Of a DNA stretch of 64,000 bases, positions 26,290-34,853 are shown one piece after another. The stretch is from positions 1 to 64,000 of the forward strand of contig CAMFEK010000003.1 in the NCBI GenBank assembly GCA_945949395.1, in the 5' to 3' direction. A program made the position numbers and the translations under genes. The notes below the pieces were generated by a model that did not search any database, was not told the origin of the DNA, and worked only from the letters and a program-made list of their open reading frames with translations. Origin of the DNA: an uncultured Clostridia bacterium. Its GTDB lineage: Bacteria > Bacillota > Clostridia > Christensenellales > Borkfalkiaceae. How positions within the stretch are numbered: the first letter of the stretch is position 1; the number at the start of each line of letters is the position of its first letter.

Positions 26290-27701
26290 AATACGAAATG
26301 GTCGTAGGACTCGAAACGCACGTGGAACTTGCCACGGCGACTAAAATCTTTTGCGGCTGCACCACTTCCTTCGGCGGCAAGCCCAACACCCATTGTTGCC
26401 CCATCTGCACGGGACAGCCGGGCACGCTGCCTCTGCTCAATAAAAAGGTAGTGGAATACGCCGTCCGCGCGGGGCTCGCCACCCATTGCGAGATCAATCG
26501 CGTCTCTCACATGGATAGAAAGAATTACGTGTATCCCGATCTGCCCAAGGCGTACCAGATCTCTCAATTCGACGAACCCGTCTGCAAAAACGGCTACGTT
26601 CAGCTCGACAGCGGCAAGCGCATCCGTATTCTCCGCATTCACATCGAGGAGGACGCCGGCAAGCTCGTGCACGAGGGCGGTTGCACTTATATCGACTATA
26701 ACCGAGGGGGCGTCCCGCTCATCGAGATCGTGTCCGAGCCGGACATTTCTTCCCCCGCGGAGGCAAAGGAGTATATCGAAAAATTACAGCTCATCATGCG
26801 CTTTATCGGCGTTTCCGACTGCAAGATGCAGGAGGGCAGTATGCGTTGCGACGTCAACGTCTCCCTGCGCCCCTTCGGGCAAAAAGAGTACGGCACGCGG
26901 GCGGAGATCAAGAACATGAACTCCGTGAGCTTTATCGTCAAGGCGCTCGAATACGAATACGAGCGGCAGAGCGATCTGCTCGACAGCGGCGAAAAGGTCA
27001 CGCAGGATACCCTGCGCTACGACGAATCGACGGGCGCGACCGTCCTCATGCGCCGCAAAGAGGACGCGCAGGACTATCGCTATTTCCCCGAACCGGATAT
27101 TTTGACCTTTACCATCTCGCCCGAACAGGTTGCGCTCATACAAAAGACCATGCCCGAACTCCCCGATGAGAAAAAAGCCAAGTATCTCGCGCTGGGGCTC
27201 TCCGAAAAGGTCGTTTCCGACTTGTATCGCTATAAAAAGGCGACGGATTTTTACGAAGAGGCGATGCAAAGGGGCGCTTCGAGCGGCAAGGCGGCAAGCT
27301 ATATCGTGGGAACCATCTATTCCACGCTCGCCACCGAAGAGGAAAAGGAGAATTTTGCCCTGCGCATCACGGCGGCAGACTTCGCCGAGCTCGTGTCCTA
27401 CGTGGATAAAGGGTTGGATTTTGCCGTCGGCAAAAAGGCGCTTTTGACCATGCTCGAAACGGGAAAAAAGGTGACGCAGGTACTTTCGCCCGCCGAACTC
27501 AACCTTTCGGACGAGGAGGACCCTCAGCTCGTCGCCTATTGCAAGGAGGTTATTGCCGAGCGCGCGCAGGCGGTCGCGGATTTCAAGTCGGGCAGAGAGA
27601 CCGCCATCTATTCGCTGTACGGCGCCTTGAAGGGCAAGGCGGGCAAAACGGTGAACATCAAGCTCGCCGACAAGATCCTGCGTCGGCTCATGGCGGAATA
27701 A
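26286..27701 (+). CDS. gatB: Asp/Glu-tRNA amidotransferase subunit B
   Basis: GatB (471 residues) binds and phosphorylates the misacylated tRNA. 'VVGLETHVELAT', the Cys-rich zinc region 'CGCTTSFGGKPNTHCCPIC' near residues 24-42, and the C-terminal YqeY-like tail ending 'DKILRRLMAE' are present. ATG 26286 overlaps the gatA stop; an in-frame upstream start is not needed. Confidence 0.97.
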   Translation: MKYEMVVGLETHVELATATKIFCGCTTSFGGKPNTHCCPICTGQPGTLPLLNKKVVEYAVRAGLATHCEINRVSHMDRKNYVYPDLPKAYQISQFDEPVCKNGYVQLDSGKRIRILRIHIEEDAGKLVHEGGCTYIDYNRGGVPLIEIVSEPDISSPAEAKEYIEKLQLIMRFIGVSDCKMQEGSMRCDVNVSLRPFGQKEYGTRAEIKNMNSVSFIVKALEYEYERQSDLLDSGEKVTQDTLRYDESTGATVLMRRKEDAQDYRYFPEPDILTFTISPEQVALIQKTMPELPDEKKAKYLALGLSEKVVSDLYRYKKATDFYEEAMQRGASSGKAASYIVGTIYSTLATEEEKENFALRITAADFAELVSYVDKGLDFAVGKKALLTMLETGKKVTQVLSPAELNLSDEEDPQLVAYCKEVIAERAQAVADFKSGRETAIYSLYGALKGKAGKTVNIKLADKILRRLMAE

Positions 27702-27724
27702 TTCGTCTATACGATCGGTTTTTG

Positions 27725-27753
27725 AAATTCCCGAAAAACTTTCGGGAATTTTT
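27725..27753 (+). terminator. Terminator of aspS-gatCAB operon
   Basis: AAATTCCCGAA (27725-27735) / TTCGGGAATTT (27741-27751), then T. Confidence 0.88.
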
Positions 27754-27795
27754 CTTTCCTTTCATAAAATTATTTTTCTCTTTTCATAAAAGTGC

Positions 27796-27824
27796 TTGAC
27801 GGAACGCAAAATAATCGTTAAAAT
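27796..27824 (+). promoter_or_regulatory. Cyclophilin lipoprotein promoter
   Basis: TTGACG (27796-27801), 17-bp spacer, TAAAAT (27819-27824). Confidence 0.7.
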
Positions 27825-27862
27825 AAAAAGGTATCATTTTGAAAATTTATCGGAGGGTTGTC

Positions 27863-28726
27863 ATGAAACAACTTTGGAATAAAAAATTTGCCCGCGTAGC
27901 GAGCACCCTTTTTGCAGGCGCTTTGGTATTCACTTCCGCGACGATGTTCGCCGGCTGCACGACCGCTCATCCCGAGGTGAAAATCACCATCGAGTTCAAT
28001 TCCGAAACGTACGAGCTCGATTACACGCTCTATCGCAAGATGTATCCTTCCACCGTTCAGCACTTCCTCGAACTCGCGGAAAACGGATATTACGACGGGC
28101 TCTGCGTGCATAATTACGCCACGAACTTCTATTATACCGGCGCCTATTCCTATAACGAAACGGATACGGGCAACGGTTACGGCGGTCTCGAATATAAAGA
28201 TTATTACGCGACCGTAAAGGGCTACGATTCCTTTACGCAGTCGGTGTTCGACGTCAAGACGGGCGAAGGCACCTATACGCTTTACGGCGAATTCGGCGAC
28301 AACGCGTATTCCGTAGAGAACAATGCGCTCAGCCACAGGTTCGGCTCCCTCGTCATGTACTACGACGACATCTCCTCCTGCGAACAGAAGGTAAACGTCA
28401 AGTACAGCTCTTCCGACACCATCGGTCTCAGAGATTATAAGCTCAACGCCGCGACCTCGCAGTTCTATATCTTCGGCGGCACTTCCAGCTCCGCGAGAAA
28501 CTCCAAATACTGCGTATTCGGCGAGTTGCAGGCGGACGAACCGTTGGACGAATTGCGCGAGGCGATTTCCTCCTTCATCGACGAGCAGGGCGAAGGCTAC
28601 GAATTTACCACCGACTACCGCGTGCAGATCAACGCCGACGATAAGTATGCCGATAAGGACAGGGTTACCTATTCCGTCCCCAACGAACCCATCGTCATCA
28701 AGAGCGTAAAGGTGACGAAGTACTAA
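27863..28726 (+). CDS. Cyclophilin-type peptidyl-prolyl isomerase lipoprotein
   Basis: A 287-residue exported lipoprotein. Basic N-terminus, hydrophobic core and lipobox ending 'FAGC' (Cys near residue 31) indicate membrane anchoring after signal peptidase II. The following 'TVQHFLELAENGYYDGLCVH' matches the cyclophilin opening; several later family blocks are degenerate and there are long acidic/Tyr-rich inserts, so isomerase activity is uncertain. CGGAGGG precedes ATG 27863. Confidence 0.75.
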   Translation: MKQLWNKKFARVASTLFAGALVFTSATMFAGCTTAHPEVKITIEFNSETYELDYTLYRKMYPSTVQHFLELAENGYYDGLCVHNYATNFYYTGAYSYNETDTGNGYGGLEYKDYYATVKGYDSFTQSVFDVKTGEGTYTLYGEFGDNAYSVENNALSHRFGSLVMYYDDISSCEQKVNVKYSSSDTIGLRDYKLNAATSQFYIFGGTSSSARNSKYCVFGELQADEPLDELREAISSFIDEQGEGYEFTTDYRVQINADDKYADKDRVTYSVPNEPIVIKSVKVTKY

Positions 28727-28763
28727 AAAATCAAGGACTTGAGCGCGTCTCAAGTCCTTTTTT
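28724..28763. terminator. Bidirectional terminator between convergent genes
   Basis: AAGGACTTGAG (28733-28743) / CTCAAGTCCTT (28749-28759), A-run on the left, T-run on the right. Confidence 0.92.
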
Positions 28764-29656
28764 CATTCCTCCATACTCTTTTCCAAAATGTTGTCGATTC
28801 TGCCTTCCGCCCATTCGGCGGTAAAATAGGTCAGGCGGTACAAATTCCCCTGCATGCGATACACCAAGCCCGCCACTTCCTGCGTGATAAAGAGCACGCT
28901 CTCGTAGTTTCCCAAAAACCGTTTCAGCTCGCTCAGCCTCTTGGCGAGCGACTCCGTCACGAACGCCGAGCAGTCCGCATGGAGCAGCAGACCTTCGAGC
29001 AGGGCGTACAGGTACAGCTCCTCCTTCGGGGCATAGCGAAAGAGCAGTTTGCTCTCTAACAGCTCGGCTTTGTCCGTCAGGCGGTAACGGCTTTGCGTGA
29101 AGTGGTTCATGCAGTCGAAGTGTGGCACGGTGATCTTCAGCTCCTCCTCGCAGGAAACGTCCACGACGGGGGTATACAGCAGCCGTTCTCCCCGCGCGCT
29201 CACCGCGCAGAGATGGTTTTTTCCGATTATCAGAATACAGTCGTTTTTGCGAAGGATGCGCGAGGACCGATAGTCGTCGGTGAGGGGAAAGGTAAAGATC
29301 TCTCCGCCCGTCTCCACGCTCGCCTGCATGGTTCCCTGCAAAAAGACGCTCACCGTGCAGTCGGGATAACATTCCTGCGCCACCAGTTTCATGGCGGAAT
29401 CCGCGTGCAGGAAAGTTTCCGCCTTCAGAATGATCGCCGTCGGTCCGACGATGGCGGGAATGGGCGGCGCCGTCAAAAATCCGTCGTCTATCAAAAAAGA
29501 AACGGGCAGAAAGGCGGGATCGACGGGGATCATTTCACACAGAATGCTCTCCTCGGGCGATAAGTCGATAAACACGTCCGCGCCGCCGATCATGCCCGCG
29601 TATGCGCCGCCCAGTTTCAAGGCGCAGGGTTTGGCGGAAAGAAAATAAAATCTCAT
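28763..29656 (-). CDS. Conserved protein of unknown function
   Basis: A 297-residue soluble protein, not recognised. It starts 'MRFYFLSAKPCALKLGGAYAG' at ATG 29656 (first 20 residues quoted partly) and looks like two beta-rich halves followed by a helical C-terminus from about residue 195. A start further upstream would add sequence that reads as a shadow of the divergent gene. No ribosome site is visible; a TACACT box ends exactly 6 nt before the ATG. It is divergent from the Myb-like gene. Confidence 0.6.
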   Translation of the reverse strand: MRFYFLSAKPCALKLGGAYAGMIGGADVFIDLSPEESILCEMIPVDPAFLPVSFLIDDGFLTAPPIPAIVGPTAIILKAETFLHADSAMKLVAQECYPDCTVSVFLQGTMQASVETGGEIFTFPLTDDYRSSRILRKNDCILIIGKNHLCAVSARGERLLYTPVVDVSCEEELKITVPHFDCMNHFTQSRYRLTDKAELLESKLLFRYAPKEELYLYALLEGLLLHADCSAFVTESLAKRLSELKRFLGNYESVLFITQEVAGLVYRMQGNLYRLTYFTAEWAEGRIDNILEKSMEE

Positions 29657-29719
29657 GTTATCAGTGTATGAATAAACGCCTGCGATTATGTCAATAAACT
29701 TCCCGAAAAGGAGAAAAAT

Positions 29720-30331
29720 ATGACAAAGATCAACGGCTACACGCAGGAAGAAGCGGAAACGCTCGTCAATTACATTCACGAGGGGCGGGAGGAAGGCAAA
29801 ACGCTCTCCTACCTGTTCGATTCGTACGGCAAGAGCCACGGCAGGGCGAAGGGGAGCGTGCGGAACTATTATTACAATCTCTTGAAGAGTCGGGGGGACG
29901 AACGGGTGGAGCGTCTTTTGGCGGGCAAGGATCTCCACGCCGAGCGCATCCGCGAGTTCACCGAGGAAGAGACGGAGGAGGTCATTAAAAAAATCCTAAT
30001 CGAGCGGAGCAAGGGGCTTTCCGTCCGCCGCGCGATACGCAATATCGCGGGGGAAAACGAAAAGATGATGCTCCGCTTGCAGAATAAGTACCGCAATATT
30101 CTCAAAAAGGAGCCCGAGCGCATTCAAAGGGCGGGGGAGAGCATGGGGATCACCTTCCCGTTTGCCCGCGACGAGCAACGCAATCGATCCCTCAAAAAGC
30201 GCATCGAGCGGGAGATCGACAGCGTGTATAAGCAGATCAACCATTCCTTGAAAGAGGAGAACGAGCGGTTGCTCTTGGAAAACTCCGCGCTCAAGGAAAA
30301 ATTACAAAATTTGTCGAAAGAGAGCGTATAA
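29720..30331 (+). CDS. Protein with two Myb/SANT-like repeats and a coiled coil
   Basis: A 203-residue basic protein. Two similar three-helix units (about residues 5-58, beginning 'GYTQEEAETLVNYIHEG', and 78-130, beginning 'EFTEEETEEVIKKILIE') resemble tandem Myb/SANT DNA-binding repeats like those of RsfA-type regulators. Residues 150-200 are a heptad-like coiled coil ('LKEENERLLLENSALKEKL'). A DNA-binding regulator is likely, but the target is unknown. AAAAGGAG precedes the ATG. Confidence 0.6.
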   Translation: MTKINGYTQEEAETLVNYIHEGREEGKTLSYLFDSYGKSHGRAKGSVRNYYYNLLKSRGDERVERLLAGKDLHAERIREFTEEETEEVIKKILIERSKGLSVRRAIRNIAGENEKMMLRLQNKYRNILKKEPERIQRAGESMGITFPFARDEQRNRSLKKRIEREIDSVYKQINHSLKEENERLLLENSALKEKLQNLSKESV

Positions 30332-30376
30332 AAGAATGCGTTTTGTCACATAGTAAAGTTAAAAGGAGAAACTATT

Positions 30377-30595
30377 ATGGACAAAACTTTTATTATGGGG
30401 CTCGCGATCGGCATGGTCGGCGGCGCTCTCATCGTAGTAAATTGTAAGAAAGCTCGCAACATCATCAAAAAGAGTCAGGACGAGGTTATGGAAAAGGTGA
30501 ACGCCGCCATGGACGAAAAGTTGAAGGCGTTTGAAGATAAATCGTCTTCCTGCGGCTGCGGCACGGACTATAACCAAAATATTTCCGAAGACTGA
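30377..30595 (+). CDS. Small single-span membrane protein (YtxH-like)
   Basis: A 72-residue protein with an N-terminal glycine-rich membrane span (residues 5-22), a Lys-rich amphipathic helix and a Cys-rich end ('SSSCGCG'). This layout resembles YtxH-like small proteins, but function is unknown. AAAGGAG precedes the ATG and a terminator follows at once. Confidence 0.65.
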   Translation: MDKTFIMGLAIGMVGGALIVVNCKKARNIIKKSQDEVMEKVNAAMDEKLKAFEDKSSSCGCGTDYNQNISED

Positions 30596-30596
30596 T

Positions 30597-30622
30597 AAAA
30601 AGGGAGAACTTCTCCCTTTTTT
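30597..30622 (+). terminator. Terminator after small membrane protein
   Basis: GGGAG (30602-30606) / CTCCC (30612-30616) extended by A5/T5, then T-run. Confidence 0.85.
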
Positions 30623-30637
30623 CTTTATGGAAAAAGA

Positions 30638-30666
30638 TAGACGAACGGAAAAAAATGTGCTATACT
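30638..30666 (+). promoter_or_regulatory. ruvX promoter giving a leaderless mRNA
   Basis: TAGACG (30638-30643), 17-bp spacer, TATACT (30661-30666). The ATG begins 6 nt after the -10 box, where transcription should start. Confidence 0.55.
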
Positions 30667-30672
30667 GAAAGC

Positions 30673-31104
30673 ATGATAACCAAGCAGATCATTGCCTTCG
30701 ATATAGGCGACAAGAGAATCGGCGTCGCCGTGTCCGACCCCTTCGGCGAATACGCGATGCCCGTGGAAACGTACTGGCGCACGAAAAATTTCGCGCACGA
30801 CGTGGAGCAGATCGTAAAGATCGCGGAAGCGCGTTTCGTGGGCACCATCGTGTGCGGACTGCCCGTCAATTTCGACGGGAGCGAGAGCGTGCAGACGGTC
30901 AAGACCATGCGCTTTATCGAGGCGATGCGGGAAAAAACGAAAATTCCCATCGAGTTGGAGGACGAGCGGTTCACGACGCTGCAGGCGCACGAAATTCTCA
31001 TTCAGGAGGGCGTTCGTCGGGAAAAGCGGAAGAATAACGTGGATTCCATCGCCGCCTCCTACATTCTCGATACCTATCTGGCAAGGATCCGCAATCAATC
31101 GTAA
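30673..31104 (+). CDS. ruvX: Putative pre-16S rRNA nuclease / RuvX (YqgF)
   Basis: RNase H-fold protein of 143 residues. Acidic residues in 'AFDIGDKRIGVAVSD' (Asp10), 'LEDERFTT' and 'NNVDSIAA' fit the YqgF active site, linked to pre-16S maturation and Holliday junction cutting in other bacteria. ATG 30673 is chosen because a TATACT box ends 6 nt upstream; the longer in-frame ATG at 30655 would precede the transcript start. It is followed by a DUF1292 gene, the usual Bacillota pair. Confidence 0.9.
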   Translation: MITKQIIAFDIGDKRIGVAVSDPFGEYAMPVETYWRTKNFAHDVEQIVKIAEARFVGTIVCGLPVNFDGSESVQTVKTMRFIEAMREKTKIPIELEDERFTTLQAHEILIQEGVRREKRKNNVDSIAASYILDTYLARIRNQS

Positions 31105-31119
31105 AAGGAGAAGAAAACC

Positions 31120-31428
31120 ATGACGGAAGAATTTGAACGGGAAGAAGAGCAGGAGGATGATAACCTCGTCACGTTGGTCGATGAAAACGGGGTGGAGACG
31201 GCGTTCTATCACATCGGCACCATCGAGCATAACGGCAAATGGTATTGCGTGTTCCAGCTCGCGGAGCCGCAAACGGAGGAGGAAGAGGACGAAGTCGCCA
31301 TCTACGAGCTCGTCGGCGAAGAGCCCGACCAGACCTTGGAGCCCATCGAGGATGAAGCGGAGATGGAAGAGGTGTTCAATAAGTTCCTCGACGAATACGA
31401 ACAGTACGACGAGGACGAAATCAACTAA
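31120..31428 (+). CDS. DUF1292 family protein (YrzB-like)
   Basis: A very acidic 102-residue protein with the DUF1292 core 'DNLVTLVDENGVETAF' and 'YCVFQLAEP'. Function unknown. It lies 15 bp after ruvX, as yrzB follows yrrK in Bacillus. AAAAGGAG precedes the ATG. Its terminator is interrupted by the cassette that follows. Confidence 0.85.
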   Translation: MTEEFEREEEQEDDNLVTLVDENGVETAFYHIGTIEHNGKWYCVFQLAEPQTEEEEDEVAIYELVGEEPDQTLEPIEDEAEMEEVFNKFLDEYEQYDEDEIN

Positions 31429-31490
31429 AGAGAAAAACGGACGGGAATCTCGTCTCGTGGAAAAAGAAGAAAAGTCGCTTTTTTATGGGT

Positions 31491-31652
31491 GTTACCCTTA
31501 AGGATTTTTTAGGAATTATAAAAGGATAGCAAAAATTTTGCTATCCTTTTACTTTTTTGCTTTGCAAAAACACATCACTTAACGTCGTTAAGTATAGTGT
31601 GCTGTGCCTCAAAGATTTTTGCCACAAAGGCAACAGCTCGACAAATTGGAAT
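31491..31652 (-). repeat. Cassette 3' conserved region, copy 1
   Basis: In gene orientation it opens ATTCCAATTTGTCGAGCTG, continues through several small palindromes (TTGCC/GGCAA, ACTTAAC/GTTAAGT), then GGATAGC/GCTATCC and the end motif AATCCTTAAGGG. The same order and nearly the same length (162 vs 158 bp) occur at 42329-42486. Confidence 0.7.
31520..31550. terminator. Cassette 1 terminator
   Basis: AAAAGGATAGC (31520-31530) / GCTATCCTTTT (31540-31550); works in either direction and closes the minus-strand serine hydrolase gene. Confidence 0.85.
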
Positions 31653-31677
31653 TTGTCATTCTGATAAACTGAAATTT

Positions 31678-32781
31678 TCACCGCTTATTATCAAGTTCTA
31701 ATAACAGGTTTACACCTAATACGGTAGCTGGGACTCTATAATTCGGTGCAAGATTTGAAAGCACAACAACAGCTGTACCTGTTTTGGGATTAAAACCAAG
31801 ATAGCTATTATAATTTCCTGTACCACCATTATGCCATATGATGTTATTCTTACTATCAAGAATCCAAGACATTCCTATCTCATCCATATGAATACCCATG
31901 GTTTTATACATTTCGGTTGATGCATTAATGCTTTTCAGGCTATTATGGCAATCTGAAAAATATGAATTATCTTCAAGTTGCATCTGTGCGTATAAAAGCA
32001 TATCCTCAATATTTGATGTGACAGCTCCCGCTGACAAATATGCATCGCCTTCTTTCCAATCCCAATACTTTCCAAGGTCTCCGCTTTTATCAGAAATCTG
32101 TGTTGAGGTTAAACATAATTCATTTTGTGCAAAATCATTTAACAAGCTTGTATATTCCGTTTCATATACTGACTCAAGAACAAGTCCTAATACTGCATAA
32201 CCATAATTAGAATATACGAAATCATAACTTGCTTTATTCATATTCAAGTTTCCTGCTTTGTCAGAAACCATTTCTTTTGTAACACCATAAAAATCATTTC
32301 TACCATTAAAAAAGTTAGAAACCATAGGACTTTCTAAATAATATCCTTTATAGCCTGAAGTATGTGTCAATAGTTCCTCTATTGTTGGATATGTATTTCC
32401 TTCCGGTAAAGATAAATAGTTGTCTATTGTACAATCAATATTTATTTTTTCTTCCTGTATCGCCTTACTAATCAAAGCAGCTGTAAATGTTTTTGTAAGA
32501 GATCCAATTTCATATGTATGAAGTTCTGCCGGAAGTTCTTTGCCATTTTCACCATATACTTTATAAGAAATCTGCCCATCCTTTACAATTCCAACTGTTA
32601 TTACCGCATCAGCGTTATCTTTTGTGGTGTATTCAAGTATTTCTTGAAAGGACAATTCTGGAATTTTACTCATTTGGTATCTTCCATATATCATTATTCC
32701 GCCAAATATTAAAGCGATTAAAAAAACAACTGTCGCTATTATTAAAATCATCTTTTTCGTCATTCCCTTTATTTTTCTCAT
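31678..32781 (-). CDS. Membrane-anchored serine hydrolase (beta-lactamase/PBP-like)
   Basis: A 367-residue class C beta-lactamase-fold protein. One N-terminal membrane span (about residues 10-32) anchors an external catalytic domain with SLTK (S-x-x-K), YSN (Y-x-N) and HNGG (H-x-G) motifs in order. Substrate could be a peptide, ester or beta-lactam. ATG 32781 is preferred because GAGG lies 7 nt upstream; the longer start at 32832 would be at or before the transcript start. Low GC and different codon use point to transfer, and it is the cargo of cassette 1. Confidence 0.88.
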   Translation of the reverse strand: MRKIKGMTKKMILIIATVVFLIALIFGGIMIYGRYQMSKIPELSFQEILEYTTKDNADAVITVGIVKDGQISYKVYGENGKELPAELHTYEIGSLTKTFTAALISKAIQEEKINIDCTIDNYLSLPEGNTYPTIEELLTHTSGYKGYYLESPMVSNFFNGRNDFYGVTKEMVSDKAGNLNMNKASYDFVYSNYGYAVLGLVLESVYETEYTSLLNDFAQNELCLTSTQISDKSGDLGKYWDWKEGDAYLSAGAVTSNIEDMLLYAQMQLEDNSYFSDCHNSLKSINASTEMYKTMGIHMDEIGMSWILDSKNNIIWHNGGTGNYNSYLGFNPKTGTAVVVLSNLAPNYRVPATVLGVNLLLELDNKR

Positions 32782-32827
32782 AATTAACCTCGCTGTATAA
32801 TTCAAATTCTTATTTATCGGTGAGTTT

Positions 32828-32856
32828 ATCATAACATAAAATTAAATTTAATTCAA
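32828..32856 (-). promoter_or_regulatory. Serine hydrolase promoter
   Basis: Minus strand TTGAAT (32856-32851), 17-bp spacer, TATGAT (32833-32828). Confidence 0.65.
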
Positions 32857-32872
32857 TCTGTTTTACGTGGAC

Positions 32873-32902
32873 AAAAGAAAACTCGACTTAAGAAAAGTCG
32901 AA
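32873..32902 (-). terminator. Insulating hairpin at cassette 1 5' end
   Basis: Minus strand TTCGACTT-TTCTT-AAGTCGAG followed by TTTTCTTTT. It is identical at 27 of 30 positions to 41771-41800 in cassette 2 and lies in the same place upstream of the gene. Confidence 0.75.
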
Positions 32903-32994
32903 TTTTCTAAATTATATAATTAAAATCCCCACGGGAAGATCTCATATAGAGCGGCTTTTTTTATAAAAAACTTTGATTTTTACCTAAAAATCGT

Positions 32995-33023
32995 TTGTCA
33001 AAGTCGGAAACTTGTGGTACAAT
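32995..33023 (+). promoter_or_regulatory. rpsB-tsf promoter
   Basis: TTGTCA (32995-33000), 17-bp spacer, TACAAT (33018-33023). The leader of about 100 nt contains a TTCCG(33066-33070)/CGGAA(33076-33080) hairpin that could be part of an S2-responsive structure. Confidence 0.7.
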
Positions 33024-33133
33024 AATACAGCTAAAAATTCACACCCGATTCGTTCGCGCTCCGTGTTCCGCAAAACGGAATGAAAGGCGTAAGAACAAAA
33101 AACAAGTCGGGGAGGTAAACGGAGGAATTTATT

Positions 33134-33904
33134 ATGGCAGTTATTACAATGAAACAGCTCTTGGAAGCAGGCGTTCATTTCGGTCATCAGACCAGAAAGT
33201 GGAACCCCAAAATGCAGAAGTACATCTTCGCCGCAAGAAACGACATTCACATCATCGACCTTCAAAAGACCGCCGCTCTCATCGAAGAAGCGTACGCTTT
33301 CGTCGTAGAGCAGGTTAAGGCAGGCAAGTCCGTTCTCTTCGTCGGCACCAAGAAGCAGGCTCAGGAAGCTATCAAGGAAGAAGCGGAAAGATGCGGTCAG
33401 TTCTACGTGAACTCCCGTTGGCTCGGCGGTTGCCTCACCAACTTCAAGACCATGCGTTCCAGAATCGAAAGACTCGAAGAACTCGAAAAGATGGAGGCAA
33501 ACGGCGATTTCGAATTCCTTCCCAAGAAGGAAGTTGCTCTCTTGAAGGGCGAAATGGAAAAGCTCACCACCAACCTCGGCGGTATCAAGAACATGAAGGG
33601 TATGCCCGGCGTGATGTTCATCGTCGATCCTCATAACGAAGACATCGCAGTAGCAGAGGCGAGAAAGCTCAACATTCCCATCGTCGCCATCACCGATACC
33701 AACTGCGATCCCGACCTCATCGACTACGTGATCCCCGGCAACGACGACGCGATCCGCGCGATCAAGCTCATCTCTTCCGTAATCGCCAACGCCGTTATCG
33801 AAGCGAACCAGGGCGAAACTCCCGTAGAAGAACAGGTCGCTGAAGAAGTGGCTCCCGAAGCTATGACTTCCATCGAAGAAGTCGTTGCAGCTTCCGAAAA
33901 CTAA
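33134..33904 (+). CDS. rpsB: 30S ribosomal protein S2
   Basis: S2 (256 residues) joins the small subunit late and helps recruit S1 in some bacteria. '[20 protein letters not shown]' opens the family and '[20 protein letters not shown]' is a C-terminal signature. CGGAGG precedes the ATG. It is cotranscribed with tsf. Confidence 0.98.
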   Translation: MAVITMKQLLEAGVHFGHQTRKWNPKMQKYIFAARNDIHIIDLQKTAALIEEAYAFVVEQVKAGKSVLFVGTKKQAQEAIKEEAERCGQFYVNSRWLGGCLTNFKTMRSRIERLEELEKMEANGDFEFLPKKEVALLKGEMEKLTTNLGGIKNMKGMPGVMFIVDPHNEDIAVAEARKLNIPIVAITDTNCDPDLIDYVIPGNDDAIRAIKLISSVIANAVIEANQGETPVEEQVAEEVAPEAMTSIEEVVAASEN

Positions 33905-33928
33905 TCGACATAGAAGGAGATAATGAAA

Positions 33929-34831
33929 ATGGCATTTACCGCTAAAGACGTTATGGCTCTCCGCGAAAAGACGGGCGCCGGCATGATGGATTGCAAAAAG
34001 GCTTTGACCGACGCTGACGGCGATATGGAAAAGGCTGCCGACCTCTTGAGAGAAAGAGGAATCGCCAAGGCGGCGAAAAAGGCATCCAGAATCGCGGCGG
34101 AAGGGTTGGTATCTTCCTATATCGACGGCAAGGTCGGCGTTCTCGTAGAAGTCAACTGCGAATCCGACTTCGTTGCCAACGGTCCCAAGTTCAAGGCTCT
34201 CGTCGACGCGATCGCAAAGCAGGTCGCTACCGCAAATCCCGCGGACGTTGACGCGCTCCTTTCGACCGAGATCGAAGCGGGCAAGACCGTTGAAACCTTC
34301 GTAAAGGAACAGATCGCTATCATCGGCGAAAAGATCTCCGTGAGAAGATTCGTCCGTTTCGAAACGGAAGGCATGCTCGCGGACTACATTCACCTCGGCG
34401 GCAAGCTCGGCGTTCTCGTAGACGTAGCGGCAGACGAAGCAACCGACGCCGTGAAGGAAGCTGCTCACGAACTCACACTCCAGATCGCTTTCACCAAGCC
34501 CCGTTATCTCACCGATAAGGAAGTTTCCGCCGACGTAATCGAAAAGGAAAAGGAAGTTCTCAAGCAGCAGGCGATCAACGAAGGCAAGCCCGAAGCGATC
34601 GCCGAAAAGATGGTCATGGGCAGAATCAAGAAGTACTATGAAGAAAACTGCTTGATGAACCAGCTCTTCATTAAGGACGACAAGATGACCATTGCGCAGC
34701 TCGTGAAAAAGGCAGGCGCAAACATGGCTGTGAATAAGTTTGCCTTCTTCGTCATGGGCGAAGGTCTCGAAAAGAAGAACGAGGACCTCGCAGAAGAGGT
34801 AGCAAAGCAAGTCGACGCGATGAAGAAATAA
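33929..34831 (+). CDS. tsf: Elongation factor Ts
   Basis: EF-Ts (300 residues) recycles EF-Tu from GDP to GTP form. 'LREKTGAGMMDCKKAL' and 'LVEVNCESDFVA' are the family motifs. ATG 33929 lies 9 nt after AAGGAG; the in-frame ATG at 33923 would be too close to it. Confidence 0.97.
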   Translation: MAFTAKDVMALREKTGAGMMDCKKALTDADGDMEKAADLLRERGIAKAAKKASRIAAEGLVSSYIDGKVGVLVEVNCESDFVANGPKFKALVDAIAKQVATANPADVDALLSTEIEAGKTVETFVKEQIAIIGEKISVRRFVRFETEGMLADYIHLGGKLGVLVDVAADEATDAVKEAAHELTLQIAFTKPRYLTDKEVSADVIEKEKEVLKQQAINEGKPEAIAEKMVMGRIKKYYEENCLMNQLFIKDDKMTIAQLVKKAGANMAVNKFAFFVMGEGLEKKNEDLAEEVAKQVDAMKK

Positions 34832-34853
34832 TCGCAGTAACAAGACGATAGCA

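Larger units (their letters stand above)
31491..32938 (-). mobile_element. Terminator-loop gene cassette 1 (serine hydrolase)
   Basis: Proposed mobile cassette carrying one gene, read on the minus strand. Ends carry short palindromes (ACCCTTAAGGAT at 31494-31505; TCCCCACGGGA at 32926-32936). In gene orientation it has an insulating hairpin at the 5' side (32873-32902), the promoter, the gene, and a 3' region (31491-31652) with a terminator (31520-31550). The 5' and 3' regions resemble those of cassette 2 at 41739-42486. It is AT-rich against GC-richer neighbours. No recombinase is present. Confidence 0.6.
31470..32962 (+). terminator. Host terminator split by cassette 1
   Basis: The arm AAAAGTCGCTTT (31470-31481) lies after the ruvX operon. 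The complementary arm GAAGCGGCTTTT-like sequence is at 32948-32959 (GAGCGGCTTTT with T7 at 32956-32962). Pairing is 12 bp with two G-U pairs. Removing 31491-32938 would restore one hairpin with U-tract. Confidence 0.7.

Noticed and set aside
32984..34843. 619-residue minus-strand open frame across rpsB-tsf
   Set aside because: Antisense shadow of rpsB and tsf; Leu/Asp/Val-rich sequence typical of reversed codons.
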